Positions 8,757 to 16,392 of a stretch of 64,000 nt of DNA are shown here, piece by piece; within the stretch, counting starts at the first letter, position 1; each line of letters begins with the position of its first letter. The DNA comes from Flavobacterium erciyesense. Its GTDB lineage: Bacteria > Bacteroidota > Bacteroidia > Flavobacteriales > Flavobacteriaceae. The position numbers were made by a program, and so were the translations under genes. The stretch lies in NCBI RefSeq assembly GCF_018069925.1, contig NZ_JAGPXB010000004.1, positions 1 through 64,000 on the forward strand, written 5' to 3'. The notes beneath the pieces were generated by a model. The model was not told the origin of the DNA. It did no database searches and was given only the letters and a program-made list of their open reading frames with translations.

Positions 8757-9392
8757 ATGAAAAACTTAAAACGCATTTTAGCAGTTGCTCTAATCCTTGC
8801 AGGAGCATCAAAAATTCAAGCACAAGAAAATAGCCCATCACTTGGTATTAAAGGAGGTTATAACATGTCAAACCTTTACACTGAAGATGTTGATGATCAA
8901 AACGTATTGAGCGGATTCAATGTTGGTCTTTTTGCAACATTACCAATATCATCAAGTTTAGCTATTCAACCTGAATTAAACTACACCACAAAAGGAGCAG
9001 AATTGCGATATGATAACTTTTTCGCACAAGGAACTGCTAAATTTAGGCTGAACTACGTGGAAGTTCCGGTTTTAATTAAAGCCAATTTAACCAAGAATTT
9101 CAATGTGCATTTTGGACCTTACGCAGCTTTCTTAATTGATTCTAAAATAACTAATGAAGGTCAAGACGGAAATATCAATTTTGAAGAATCAATTGATAAA
9201 GATGATTTAAATACTGTAGATGTAGGAGTTGCTGCAGGTGTTGGATTCGATTTTGACACATTTGGAATTGGAGCACGATACAATTACGGATTAACTACCG
9301 TTGGTAAAGAGCGTAATTTTGCTGGAGGAACTTACACTTTCCCCGATTCAAAAAACAGCGTATTGAGCATTTACGCAGCCTTCAAATTTTAA
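8757..9392 (+). CDS. PorT-type outer membrane beta-barrel protein
   Basis: A 211-residue exported protein. The signal peptide covers residues 1-22, ending IQAQ. The mature part has alternating amphipathic strands typical of the small OmpX/PorT-like barrel family (outer membrane protein beta-barrel domain): LGIKGGYNMSNL at the start, IQPELNYTTKGAEL, LNYVEVPVLIKANL, VHFGPYAAFLI, and a final strand ending in Phe (IYAAFKF), which serves as the barrel-assembly signal. No ligand can be predicted. Two small membrane or stress-type genes follow on the same strand within 200 bp. Confidence 0.85.
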   Translation: MKNLKRILAVALILAGASKIQAQENSPSLGIKGGYNMSNLYTEDVDDQNVLSGFNVGLFATLPISSSLAIQPELNYTTKGAELRYDNFFAQGTAKFRLNYVEVPVLIKANLTKNFNVHFGPYAAFLIDSKITNEGQDGNINFEESIDKDDLNTVDVGVAAGVGFDFDTFGIGARYNYGLTTVGKERNFAGGTYTFPDSKNSVLSIYAAFKF

Positions 9393-9419
9393 ATATACTT
9401 AACCTAAAAATATAAAATC

Positions 9420-9563
9420 ATGCAAAACCTATTATACGCCGCAGCAGTAGTATTAGTGATACTATGGGCATTAGGATTCTTCGTTTACAGCGCGGGAGGA
9501 ATCATTCACATTTTATTAGTAATAGCATTAATCGCAATTTTACTGAGAGTAATAAAAGGATAA
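9420..9563 (+). CDS. Lmo0937-family small membrane protein
   Basis: A 47-residue protein beginning MQNLLYAAAVVLVILWALGF and ending LLRVIKG. Two hydrophobic helices (about residues 4-23 and 29-43) are joined by a short YSAGGI turn, exactly the plan of the Lmo0937/DUF5670 family of two-helix membrane proteins. It starts 27 bp after the barrel gene and is followed by the YtxH gene after 21 bp, so all three probably share a transcript. In other bacteria these small families accompany envelope stress responses; that role here is inferred. Confidence 0.8.
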   Translation: MQNLLYAAAVVLVILWALGFFVYSAGGIIHILLVIALIAILLRVIKG

Positions 9564-9584
9564 CAATTACAAAAATTAGAAATT

Positions 9585-9878
9585 ATGAAAAATAGCAATT
9601 TAGCAGCAGGAATTTTGGGCGGTTTAGCAGTTGGAACTATATTGGGAATTTTGTTTGCACCAGCCAAAGGAAGTGAAACTAGAAAAAAAATCGTTGATAA
9701 AAGCACCGATTTGAAAGATAAAGTTGTTGAAACAACTGGGAAATTGTCAGATAAAATTTCACAAACTGTGCAAGATCTAAAAAGAGAATCACAAGAATTT
9801 TTAGGGCACACGACAGAAATCATCAAAGATGAAGTTCAAAATTTTAATCATCTTGCAGACATCAACAAACAAAAATAA
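9585..9878 (+). CDS. YtxH-domain protein
   Basis: A 97-residue protein. One hydrophobic Gly-rich helix (about residues 5-24, GILGGLAVGTILGILFAPAK) leads into an amphipathic, Lys-rich helical tail with the GSETRKK motif that defines YtxH (general-stress-type membrane proteins). The tail repeats a roughly 11-residue LEA-like pattern (KSTDLKDKVVETTGKLSDKI). It lies immediately downstream of the Lmo0937-type gene. An in-frame Met at the start is preceded by a purine-rich region. Function in stress tolerance is family-based inference. Confidence 0.85.
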   Translation: MKNSNLAAGILGGLAVGTILGILFAPAKGSETRKKIVDKSTDLKDKVVETTGKLSDKISQTVQDLKRESQEFLGHTTEIIKDEVQNFNHLADINKQK

Positions 9879-9896
9879 AAAATCAATTCAGTACGA

Positions 9897-9931
9897 TTCA
9901 CACTATCACAAGTAGTGTGAATTTTGCTGTT
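9897..9931 (+). terminator. Probable terminator after the YtxH gene
   Basis: TTCACACTA (9897-9905) pairs perfectly with TAGTGTGAA (9913-9921), followed by a broken T tract (TTTTGCTGTTT). The weak tail lowers confidence. Confidence 0.5.
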
Positions 9932-10139
9932 TAAACCAGTAGCATAATTGCTTTTTTTACTGATTGTCCTTTAAAAACAGATATCCAACATAGAAAAAAA
10001 TACCATTTCTGCTAAACAACCAATAATAAAAAACCAACCAAAACACAAGCCATTGCAAACACTCGATTGACAGTGTAAATCAATAGCATCAAAACATTGT
10101 TCAGTGCAAGGAATACTGATCCCAAATAAGAAATACAAA

Positions 10140-10481
10140 ATGAAAAATGCAGCAAAACTTATAGTTCTTCTTACCCTATGCTTCACTATAATTTCGTGTA
10201 AAAGTGAGGCTGAAAAAAAGGTAGAAATCGTAACTAATAATTATGTACGCTTTGTAGACTCTGTTACTTCTAGAAACAAAGCAGACGCTAAGGCAAATTG
10301 GAATAAAATTGAAAAGGCTTTTGAAAAAAAGACCATTGAACTCAATTTTAAAATGGATAATTTAGAAGATTCTAAAAACTTAGGCGTCAAAATGGATTCT
10401 GCCACCAAAAAATACAAATCCTTTAAGCAAGCACTATTTGGTTTCGCCATCGAATCTGATACCAGTTTGTTTATTGAATAA
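10140..10481 (+). CDS. Small lipoprotein, unknown function
   Basis: A 113-residue exported lipoprotein starting MKNAAKLIVLLTLCFTIISC. The lipobox TIISC gives the acylated Cys20. The mature part is short, charged and helical (KSEAEKKVEIV, NKADAKANWNKIEKAFEKK) and ends DTSLFIE. No catalytic motif is visible and I do not recognise a named family. The start at 10140 is preferred over an upstream Met at 10104 because it begins the signal peptide. It is a monocistronic unit between two terminators. Confidence 0.65.
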   Translation: MKNAAKLIVLLTLCFTIISCKSEAEKKVEIVTNNYVRFVDSVTSRNKADAKANWNKIEKAFEKKTIELNFKMDNLEDSKNLGVKMDSATKKYKSFKQALFGFAIESDTSLFIE

Positions 10482-10501
10482 TAAAAAGGTATTATTAATT
10501 C

Positions 10502-10541
10502 AAAAAAAATACCGTGTCCCAAAGGCACGGTATTTTTTTAT
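10502..10541. terminator. Bidirectional terminator between the lipoprotein gene and prfA
   Basis: AATACCGTG pairs with CACGGTATT, with an A run on the left and a T run on the right. It can therefore end transcription of both convergent genes. Confidence 0.85.
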
Positions 10542-10562
10542 TTTTAACAAAGAAATCGAAAT

Positions 10563-11639
10563 TTAAAAAACTTCGCTCGCTTCTTTTAATTTCTCCATAT
10601 TGTTCACTAATTGCAACTCGTCAACAATTTTTTGAATATCACCATTCATGATATTACCCAAATCATAAAGTGTTAAGCCCACACGGTGGTCAGTAACACG
10701 TCCTTGCGCATAGTTATACGTTCTAATTTTAGCTGAACGGTCACCCGAACTTACTTGCGAAGTACGTTTAGAGGCATCTTCAGCTTGCTTTTTAGCTAAT
10801 TCCTGCTCGTATAAACGAGAACGCAATACGCCAAAAGCTTTATCTTTATTCTTGTGTTGTGATTTTTGATCCTGACACTGAGCCACTAATCCAGTAGGAA
10901 TGTGCGTTAAACGTACAGCCGACTTAGTTGTGTTTACCGATTGTCCTCCAGGCCCTGACGAACAAAAGAAATCAACACGAACATCGTTCATATCAATATG
11001 TACATCAAATTCCTCTGCTTCTGGTAAAACCATCACTGTCGCTGCTGATGTGTGTACACGACCTTGCGTTTCTGTTTGAGGCACACGTTGTACACGGTGT
11101 ACACCCGCTTCAAACTTCAAAGTACCGTAAACATCTTCACCAGTAACTTCAAAAATCACCTCTTTGAATCCGCCCGAAGTCCCCTCGTTCATATCCACTA
11201 CAGATGTTCTCCAACCTTGATTTTCGCAATATTTAGTGTACATACGGAACAAATCACCTGCAAAAATACTGGCTTCGTCACCACCTGTACCGGCACGAAT
11301 CTCCACCATCACGTTCTTAGCATCTTCCGGATCTTTTGGGATCAACATGAATTTGATCTCTTCTTCAAGCACTGGCAAACGTTCTTTGGCTTCTTCTAGT
11401 TGCATTTTGGCCATTTCGGTCATATCTGCATCACTATTATCAGCTATAATTTCGTTGGCTTCGTCAATGTTAGCCATTAACAAAACGTATTCATCGCGTT
11501 TTTCGGCCAACGCCTTTAAACTTTTATACTCTTGATTCAATTGCACATAACGCTTTTGATCCGAGATTACATCCGGTTGAATAATCAAATCCGAAATCTC
11601 ATCAAAACGCTGTTTTACTATTTGCAGTCTATCTAACAT
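10563..11639 (-). CDS. prfA: Peptide chain release factor 1
   Basis: A 358-residue class I release factor that recognises UAA/UAG. The universal peptidyl-tRNA hydrolysis motif lies in [16 protein letters not shown] (GGQ at about residues 230-232). The stop-codon recognition tripeptide is PQT, in [14 protein letters not shown], at the place of the PxT motif of RF1. Domain 1 (residues 1-105) is the helical N-terminal part, and the C-terminal segment [19 protein letters not shown] is typical. Length is normal. The start follows a good TTG-N20-TAATTTTG promoter on the minus strand. Confidence 0.97.
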   Translation of the reverse strand: MLDRLQIVKQRFDEISDLIIQPDVISDQKRYVQLNQEYKSLKALAEKRDEYVLLMANIDEANEIIADNSDADMTEMAKMQLEEAKERLPVLEEEIKFMLIPKDPEDAKNVMVEIRAGTGGDEASIFAGDLFRMYTKYCENQGWRTSVVDMNEGTSGGFKEVIFEVTGEDVYGTLKFEAGVHRVQRVPQTETQGRVHTSAATVMVLPEAEEFDVHIDMNDVRVDFFCSSGPGGQSVNTTKSAVRLTHIPTGLVAQCQDQKSQHKNKDKAFGVLRSRLYEQELAKKQAEDASKRTSQVSSGDRSAKIRTYNYAQGRVTDHRVGLTLYDLGNIMNGDIQKIVDELQLVNNMEKLKEASEVF

Positions 11640-11663
11640 TTTCTTAGTCCTTTATTTAGGGTG

Positions 11664-11694
11664 CAAAATTACGAAAAAAGTATTCAGTTTGCAA
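11664..11694 (-). promoter_or_regulatory. prfA promoter
   Basis: On the minus strand TTG (11692-11694) is followed after 20 nt by TAATTTTG (11664-11671), matching TAnnTTTG. It lies 24 nt before the prfA ATG. Confidence 0.65.
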
Positions 11695-11816
11695 GGCTCG
11701 TTTTTGGTGTATTCTTAATCTACATAAATCTTTATCAGCACAAAGCCATCAACAATACAAACAGCCCTACGGTAGCAATTTTCAACAGTAAAACAGTACA
11801 CATTTAAAGTTTTTTT

Positions 11817-11943
11817 AGGAGCTGTTTCCTGCTATGCGTTACAAATGAAATTCACTGAATACCTATAAAAATAAGAGTATAATGAAGTAATCTTTTTTTC
11901 GGCAAAAAGCCTTAAAAAAGGATTTTCACTGCTATCAGGGCTA
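11817..11943 (-). repeat. Dispersed hairpin element, family A copy with internal insertion
   Basis: Read on the minus strand it starts TAGCCCTGATAGCAGTGAAA, continues with a hairpin (ATCCTTTTTTAAGGC pairing with GCCGAAAAAAAGAT), then carries about 45 extra bases before the family tail TGTAACGCATAGCAGGAAAC and AGCTCCT. The other copies have the tail directly after the stem. A weak open frame across it (11832-12080) is not a gene. Confidence 0.7.
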
Positions 11944-12178
11944 GGAATTTGCGTTAAAAAAAGATGTTTACGGTTTCCCGTAAGGTACTTCAAACAAAAG
12001 GAATTAGTTTTGTAACAATAATTTTTTATCAGCTTTTTCGGAAATAAACAATATATTTGATTGAGTAATAAAATCGACATGAACTTTCGAATATTAACCC
12101 AAAGATCGGAAGATTAGAATGAAAAAGCATTTTCTAAATTATCTTAATAATAAAACAACCAAAATTAACCCTTAATTT
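11944..12178. other. Intergenic, left edge of AT-rich island
   Basis: From about 12.1 kb the sequence becomes markedly richer in A and T than its neighbours. No ORF or structured element is recognised between the repeat and the ATG at 12179. Confidence 0.4.
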
Positions 12179-13995
12179 ATGAATAACAAATAAAAAAAAT
12201 AATACCAGCCACAATTTTATCTATTTTCACTTTATTAATTATGACTAATTGTGAAGAGAATTTATTAATCAAAACTAATCCAAATTCTGTTACTAACGAT
12301 CAACAATCAAGATTTAAAGTAATAGTTTTGAATAATGAAAAAATTAGGTCTAATACTAAGATAGTACAAAAATTAGTTAGTATTGAGTAAAAAAAAACAA
12401 AAACCATTAAATCCCTATTTTCGAAAGAAATTCATCATAAACTCGGTTTTACAGTTAATACAGACAATGCTAATTACATGGAAGACACTCAAACTGGCAG
12501 ACACTCCTACAGTTTTCAAATCGTCAGGGATACCGTTAAAATAACTAATCTTGAAAACCTTTTGATTCAATCGAATAGCAAGGGTGGTTATGATGCTTAC
12601 ATTATTCAGTATGGTTTTACTTCGGTTGAATATGCAAAATTAAATTCCAACTCTATAAAAAATTATAGAACTTCAATATATTCAATTGATTTTGACACTT
12701 CCACTTTTAAAAATGGTACTTCTTCTAAAATGGCTTATGGATGTACTGCCGCCTGGGAATGGAAAATTATAAAAGATGGAGACAAAGGTGAACTTGTAGG
12801 CGCAGGTAATGAAGACCCATTTGAGGAAGGATGGGTACTTACCAATCTTTCATGTGGTTATTATGAAGATGGTACAGGAAATAATGATGGGCAAACAACA
12901 AATCTACCAAATACAACAAATACATCAGGAGGAGGTTCTTCGGCTGTAATAGCGGCACCAAATACCGTGACACATACCTCTCAGCTAAAAAACTTTGAAA
13001 GCGGCTTTCTCAGTATTGATGAAAGAAATTATTACCATTCTGATCCACAATCTAATATTAAAAGTACGATAGACTGGTATTTAATAAAATATAATTTCTC
13101 TGAAACTTCAAAATCCGATGCAAAATCAGCTTTGAACTTTGGGGATAAGCTAAATCTAAATTTTCAGCAGTTTAATTGGGTGTTTAATAATAGAACCAGC
13201 CAAAAATTACAAGATATTATTTTTTTTTTAGTTGAAGTTGGAGAAATAACTCCTGAAATTGATAATTTTTTAAAAGAAGTGATTATTAGTCAAATAAAAA
13301 CAAATAATAGCACTGAAGTTGATTTTGATGCACAAATCATCAACTCACTTACTGGAAAAGCATTATGTATCTACAACAAATTAAAATCTTCAAGCTTAGG
13401 TTTTTCAAATTCTATTAAAAAATTTGATGGGGAATTCCCTGTAAGTCATTTGAAATTTACAATTAACAACGACTTACCTTCAGGAAATTATGGTGTTACA
13501 AATCCACCCGATAATTTTATAATAACAATAGAACTAAGCAATACCCAACTGGCGAATATTTCTGATCTTGGAAGTGCAATATCTATAGCTCATGAAATAA
13601 TTCATGCTGAAATTTTCAGAAAGCTACTGTCTGCAGCGAAAAAAGGAGACTTAAATACAAACAATTACACAACACAAGAAAATATTAATTTTGTTAATTC
13701 ATTGCGAAACAATTTCCCAGGATTATATGATTATTATTACGCAAGAGTTCATAAATATTGGAACCATGATTTAATGGCTCAACATTATCGTTCCACAATT
13801 GCAGATATAGCCCAACAATATGACAACAATAGATTTCCTAGACAAATTTATGAAGATTTAGCATGGGCAGGTTTAAGGGAAATAGACAAAAATGTTAATT
13901 CAATTGCATGGAACAAGCTGCCTACTACAGAACAAGAAAGGATAAAATTAAATATCATAAACCTATTTCATAATGGAACAAAAAACTGCAATTAA
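12179..13995 (+). pseudogene. Decayed lipoprotein gene with a zinc-peptidase (HEIIH) motif
   Basis: The intact reading frame 12478-13995 (505 codons) is only part of a longer gene. In the same frame upstream, codons from about 12193 read KKIIPATILSIFTLLIMTNC (a lipoprotein signal with lipobox), then a charged linker, an in-frame TAA at 12388-12390, and KEIHHKLGFTVNTDN leading straight into the 12478 frame. The ATG at 12179 reaches a stop after four codons; one extra A in the AAA at 12188-12190 would join it to the signal peptide. Restored length is about 605 residues. The motif SIAHEIIHAEIFRKL puts HEIIH at residues 372-376 of the open part, as in gluzincin or similar zinc peptidases. A shorter product from 12478 would lack its export signal. 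AT content suggests acquired DNA. Confidence 0.7.
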
Positions 13996-14431
13996 AACGA
14001 AAAAAATATTTTTTTTAATTATTTTTTTTACAAATTTTATTTTTTCACAAACTAAAAACTATTACACCATTGAAAAAAACGGGAAAAAATATCCAAAAAT
14101 AGTTAGACATATATCATTAGACAAAGGGGAAAAAATTATTCATAATTCAAATACAATTATTTTTAATATTGATCACCAAATATTTAAGTACAACAAAAAT
14201 ATTCACAAAGCAGATACATGCTCTAATTTTAAAATAAAGAAGATTAAAGCAATCACAGTTAGTCAATTAACCACAGATGAATATAATGAACATTTAAATC
14301 GATCAAAGGAAAATGGTAGAAAAATTCCAGTTCCATTCAATCATTATAATTGTAGAGTTTTCATATTAGAAAAGTTGTCCACAGAAAAAAATATTATATA
14401 TGAAGTTGATTGGATTTATTCCATCAGGTAA
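13973..14431 (+). CDS. Exported protein, unknown, probably frameshifted at its C-terminus
   Basis: A 152-codon frame that overlaps the end of the zinc-peptidase-like gene by 23 bp. Residues about 9-26 (KTKKIFFLIIFFTNFIFSQ) form a signal peptide; the mature part is Lys- and Asn-rich with no recognised motif, plus single Cys residues in ADTCSNF and HYNCRVF. The stop at 14429 comes within the sequence ATCAGGTAA. One extra G there would continue as VKDYSINLSKDGIFRSINEA and end at 14511, giving 179 residues. The overlap suggests translational coupling with the upstream gene and a partner role (for example inhibitor or chaperone), which is speculation. Confidence 0.5.
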   Translation: MEQKTAIKTKKIFFLIIFFTNFIFSQTKNYYTIEKNGKKYPKIVRHISLDKGEKIIHNSNTIIFNIDHQIFKYNKNIHKADTCSNFKIKKIKAITVSQLTTDEYNEHLNRSKENGRKIPVPFNHYNCRVFILEKLSTEKNIIYEVDWIYSIR

Positions 14432-14519
14432 AAGATTATAGCATAAATCTAAGTAAAGATGGAATATTTAGAAGTATAAATGAGGCTTTTGAAAAATGTA
14501 AAGTAATTTAAACCCCTTT

Positions 14520-14547
14520 AGTCGAAGTCTCCTGACTTCGACTTTTT
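14520..14547 (+). terminator. Terminator closing the AT-rich island
   Basis: AGTCGAAGTC (14520-14529) pairs perfectly with GACTTCGACT (14534-14543) around a TCCT loop, followed by TTTT. It begins 9 nt after the potential extended stop at 14511, supporting that frame as the true 3' end. Confidence 0.85.
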
Positions 14548-14588
14548 ATTTCCTGATTTGTTAGTAGGAAAAGTTTCCTCACCAACAT

Positions 14589-14625
14589 AAAAGCAGCTTG
14601 TTATTGAGCTGCTTTTGTGCTTTAT
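14589..14625 (+). terminator. Second stem-loop terminator-like structure
   Basis: AAAAGCAGCT (14589-14598) pairs with AGCTGCTTTT (14607-14616), followed by GTGCTTT. No gene lies between it and the terminator at 14520, so it may be an orphan left by deletion of a gene. Confidence 0.55.
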
Positions 14626-14666
14626 CAAAACTGCCACTCGCCTTCTGAAATAGCGCAACGCCTGTT

Positions 14667-14736
14667 TAGCCCCGATAGCAGTGAAAATCCTTTATTGCCG
14701 GGGTTCGGCAGTAAAGATTGTAACGGATAGCGGGAA
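14667..14736 (+). repeat. Dispersed hairpin element, family A copy 2
   Basis: Head TAGCCCCGATAGCAGTGAAA; stem ATCCTTTATTGCCG pairing with CGGCAGTAAAGAT around GGGTT; tail TGTAACGGATAGCGGGAA. The stem sequence differs from those of the other copies, but pairing is preserved. Confidence 0.75.
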
Positions 14737-15022
14737 TGTGCGTGTTATGAAAACAGAACTTCTGCTACCTAAAAAACAAAGCTAAAAATTGAGGACAGCT
14801 TAAAGATTCCGCTAAGAAAAGTTTACCGCCTTCGACCTGATTTGAATTAGTTTTAGATAGATCATTTGTCAAGCTGTTATTTAAATATACAAATAGCGTG
14901 GCCTTCTTCTAAATCTAAAAATACAGCCAACTATTAAATTTACGAGACAAAAAATTTACAACCATATTTATAGGTTTAACTTTATAAAAAACCTAAAAGT
15001 AGTTTAACAGCATTAGTTAGTC
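14737..15022. other. Intergenic gap before the soluble kinase
   Basis: About 290 bp without a coding frame or repeat that I can recognise. It separates the island from the kinase promoter. Confidence 0.4.
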
Positions 15023-15030
15023 TATCTTTG
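15023..15030 (+). promoter_or_regulatory. -7 promoter element of the soluble kinase gene
   Basis: TATCTTTG is a perfect TAnnTTTG match 30 nt before the ATG. No TTG sits at the usual distance upstream. Confidence 0.5.
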
Positions 15031-15060
15031 CCTTTCAATTTTATTTAAGCAAAAAACATA

Positions 15061-16272
15061 ATGGTGCAAAAAGAGGATATGGAAGCAAATGACGAGCAAG
15101 CACTATTAAAAGAAACGAACCATAATTTAGCGCAGCAAATTCTGGAAACAGAACAGCAAAAGCGCGAATTACAAACCCTCAATGACTTACTAAAAAAGCA
15201 AAGCGCCGAGAATGCCGAATTAGCCCATCAACTCCAAATTGCTAATGAAGAGCTTGTTTTACAGAATATTGAAAAAGAAAAAAGAGCGCAGGAATTACTA
15301 ATTGCTAATAAAGAACTGGCGTATCAAAATCAAGAAAAAGAAAAAAGAGCGCAAGAATTACTCATAGCCAATAAAGAACTGGCGTATCAAAATCAAGAAA
15401 AACAAAACAGAGCAAACGAATTGGCGCTTGCGAATATCGAACTCCAATATCAAAACCAGGAAAAGCAAAAACGAGCCGAAGAGCTTGCTATTGCTAATAC
15501 CGAATTGGAATTTCAAAATCAAGAAAAGGAAAAAAGAGCCAATGAACTCCTGCTGGCTAACAAAGAAATTGAATCGTTTACCTATATTTCTAGTCATGAT
15601 TTGCAGGAACCGCTGCGTAAAATTCAATCTTTTTCGGGACGTATTTTTGTTGAAGAATATGACAATTTATCAGCCATGGGCAAATATTACGTAGAGCGAA
15701 CCAAACTTTCGGCCCTACACATGCAGACTCTAATTAATGATCTTCTTGCTTATTCTAGAACGAGCACCACACAACGCAAGTTTGTGTCTTGCAACCTTAA
15801 GGAAATTGTAGACGAAGCAATGGCCATGCTCAAAGAGGATTTAGCTGAAAAGAAAGCAGTAATTGAAATTGCTAATGCAGAAAACATTACTATCATACCG
15901 TTTCAATTCCGTCAACTTTTACAAAATATCATCAGTAATTCGTTAAAATTTTGTCCTTCATCAAGAACTCCAATTATAAAAATCGATAGTAAACTAATCA
16001 CTTTCGATGCGACTCAGCCTGACAAAATGATATTGAATACTAATTACCATATAATAACCATAACTGATAATGGAATTGGATTTGAAAAACAATACAAGGA
16101 TAAAATTTTTGAAATTTTTCAACGCCTTCATGATCGTAAAGAATATGATGGAACAGGTATTGGCTTAACCATTGCCCGCAAAATCGTTGAAAATCATGGC
16201 GGAAAAATCACTGCCGAATCTGAAATAAATGTAGGATCTACTTTTCATATTTACTTGCCCGAATTGCAGTAA
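15061..16272 (+). CDS. Soluble sensor histidine kinase with 21-residue coiled-coil repeats
   Basis: A 403-residue kinase without signal peptide, membrane segment or recognisable sensor fold. Residues about 10-170 are one long coiled coil. Within it, five tandem 21-residue units (residues 60-164; consensus IANKELAYQNQEKEKRAQELL) run directly into the transmitter. The phosphoacceptor segment is SSHDLQEPLRKIQSF with His179. The ATPase domain has SNSLKF, DNGIGF and DGTGIGLTIARKI. The transmitter closely resembles that of the kinase at 6594, so the two probably diverged after duplication and loss or gain of sensors. No receiver gene is adjacent; it presumably works with a partner elsewhere. Confidence 0.9.
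   Translation: MVQKEDMEANDEQALLKETNHNLAQQILETEQQKRELQTLNDLLKKQSAENAELAHQLQIANEELVLQNIEKEKRAQELLIANKELAYQNQEKEKRAQELLIANKELAYQNQEKQNRANELALANIELQYQNQEKQKRAEELAIANTELEFQNQEKEKRANELLLANKEIESFTYISSHDLQEPLRKIQSFSGRIFVEEYDNLSAMGKYYVERTKLSALHMQTLINDLLAYSRTSTTQRKFVSCNLKEIVDEAMAMLKEDLAEKKAVIEIANAENITIIPFQFRQLLQNIISNSLKFCPSSRTPIIKIDSKLITFDATQPDKMILNTNYHIITITDNGIGFEKQYKDKIFEIFQRLHDRKEYDGTGIGLTIARKIVENHGGKITAESEINVGSTFHIYLPELQ
15238..15552 (+). repeat. Five tandem 63-bp coding repeats in the kinase gene
   Basis: Five in-frame 63-bp units encode the 21-residue coiled-coil repeats, and a sixth partial unit (LANKEI) follows. Units 2 and 3 are almost identical at DNA level, implying recent duplication. Twenty-one residues equal three heptads, so gain or loss of units keeps coiled-coil register. 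Confidence 0.85.
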
Positions 16273-16361
16273 CTTTCTCTTGATTTGCTCCTAATTCTTT
16301 TGCTAAAACTTCTGATTCATAATTACTGCTGAATTAATTTCAAGACCTATTTGTAAATTCC

Positions 16362-16369
16362 TAGATTTG
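16362..16369 (+). promoter_or_regulatory. -7 promoter element of topB
   Basis: TAGATTTG matches TAnnTTTG and lies 23 nt before the topB ATG. No well-spaced TTG is visible. Confidence 0.5.
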
Positions 16370-16392
16370 CGCCATCAAAAAAATAGTAAAAA

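Noticed and set aside
10928-11535. Several plus-strand frames inside prfA
   Set aside because: They are antisense shadows of a well-conserved gene, with low-complexity translations.
11832-12080. An 82-codon minus-strand open frame
   Set aside because: It overlaps the family A hairpin element and has Cys/Tyr/Phe-rich composition without domain character; it is probably chance.
11944-14666. A transposon or prophage carrying the AT-rich island
   Set aside because: No transposase, integrase or terminal inverted repeats beyond the hairpin elements were found.
15238-15552. CRISPR array or satellite DNA
   Set aside because: The 63-bp units are contiguous, in frame and coding, with no spacers.
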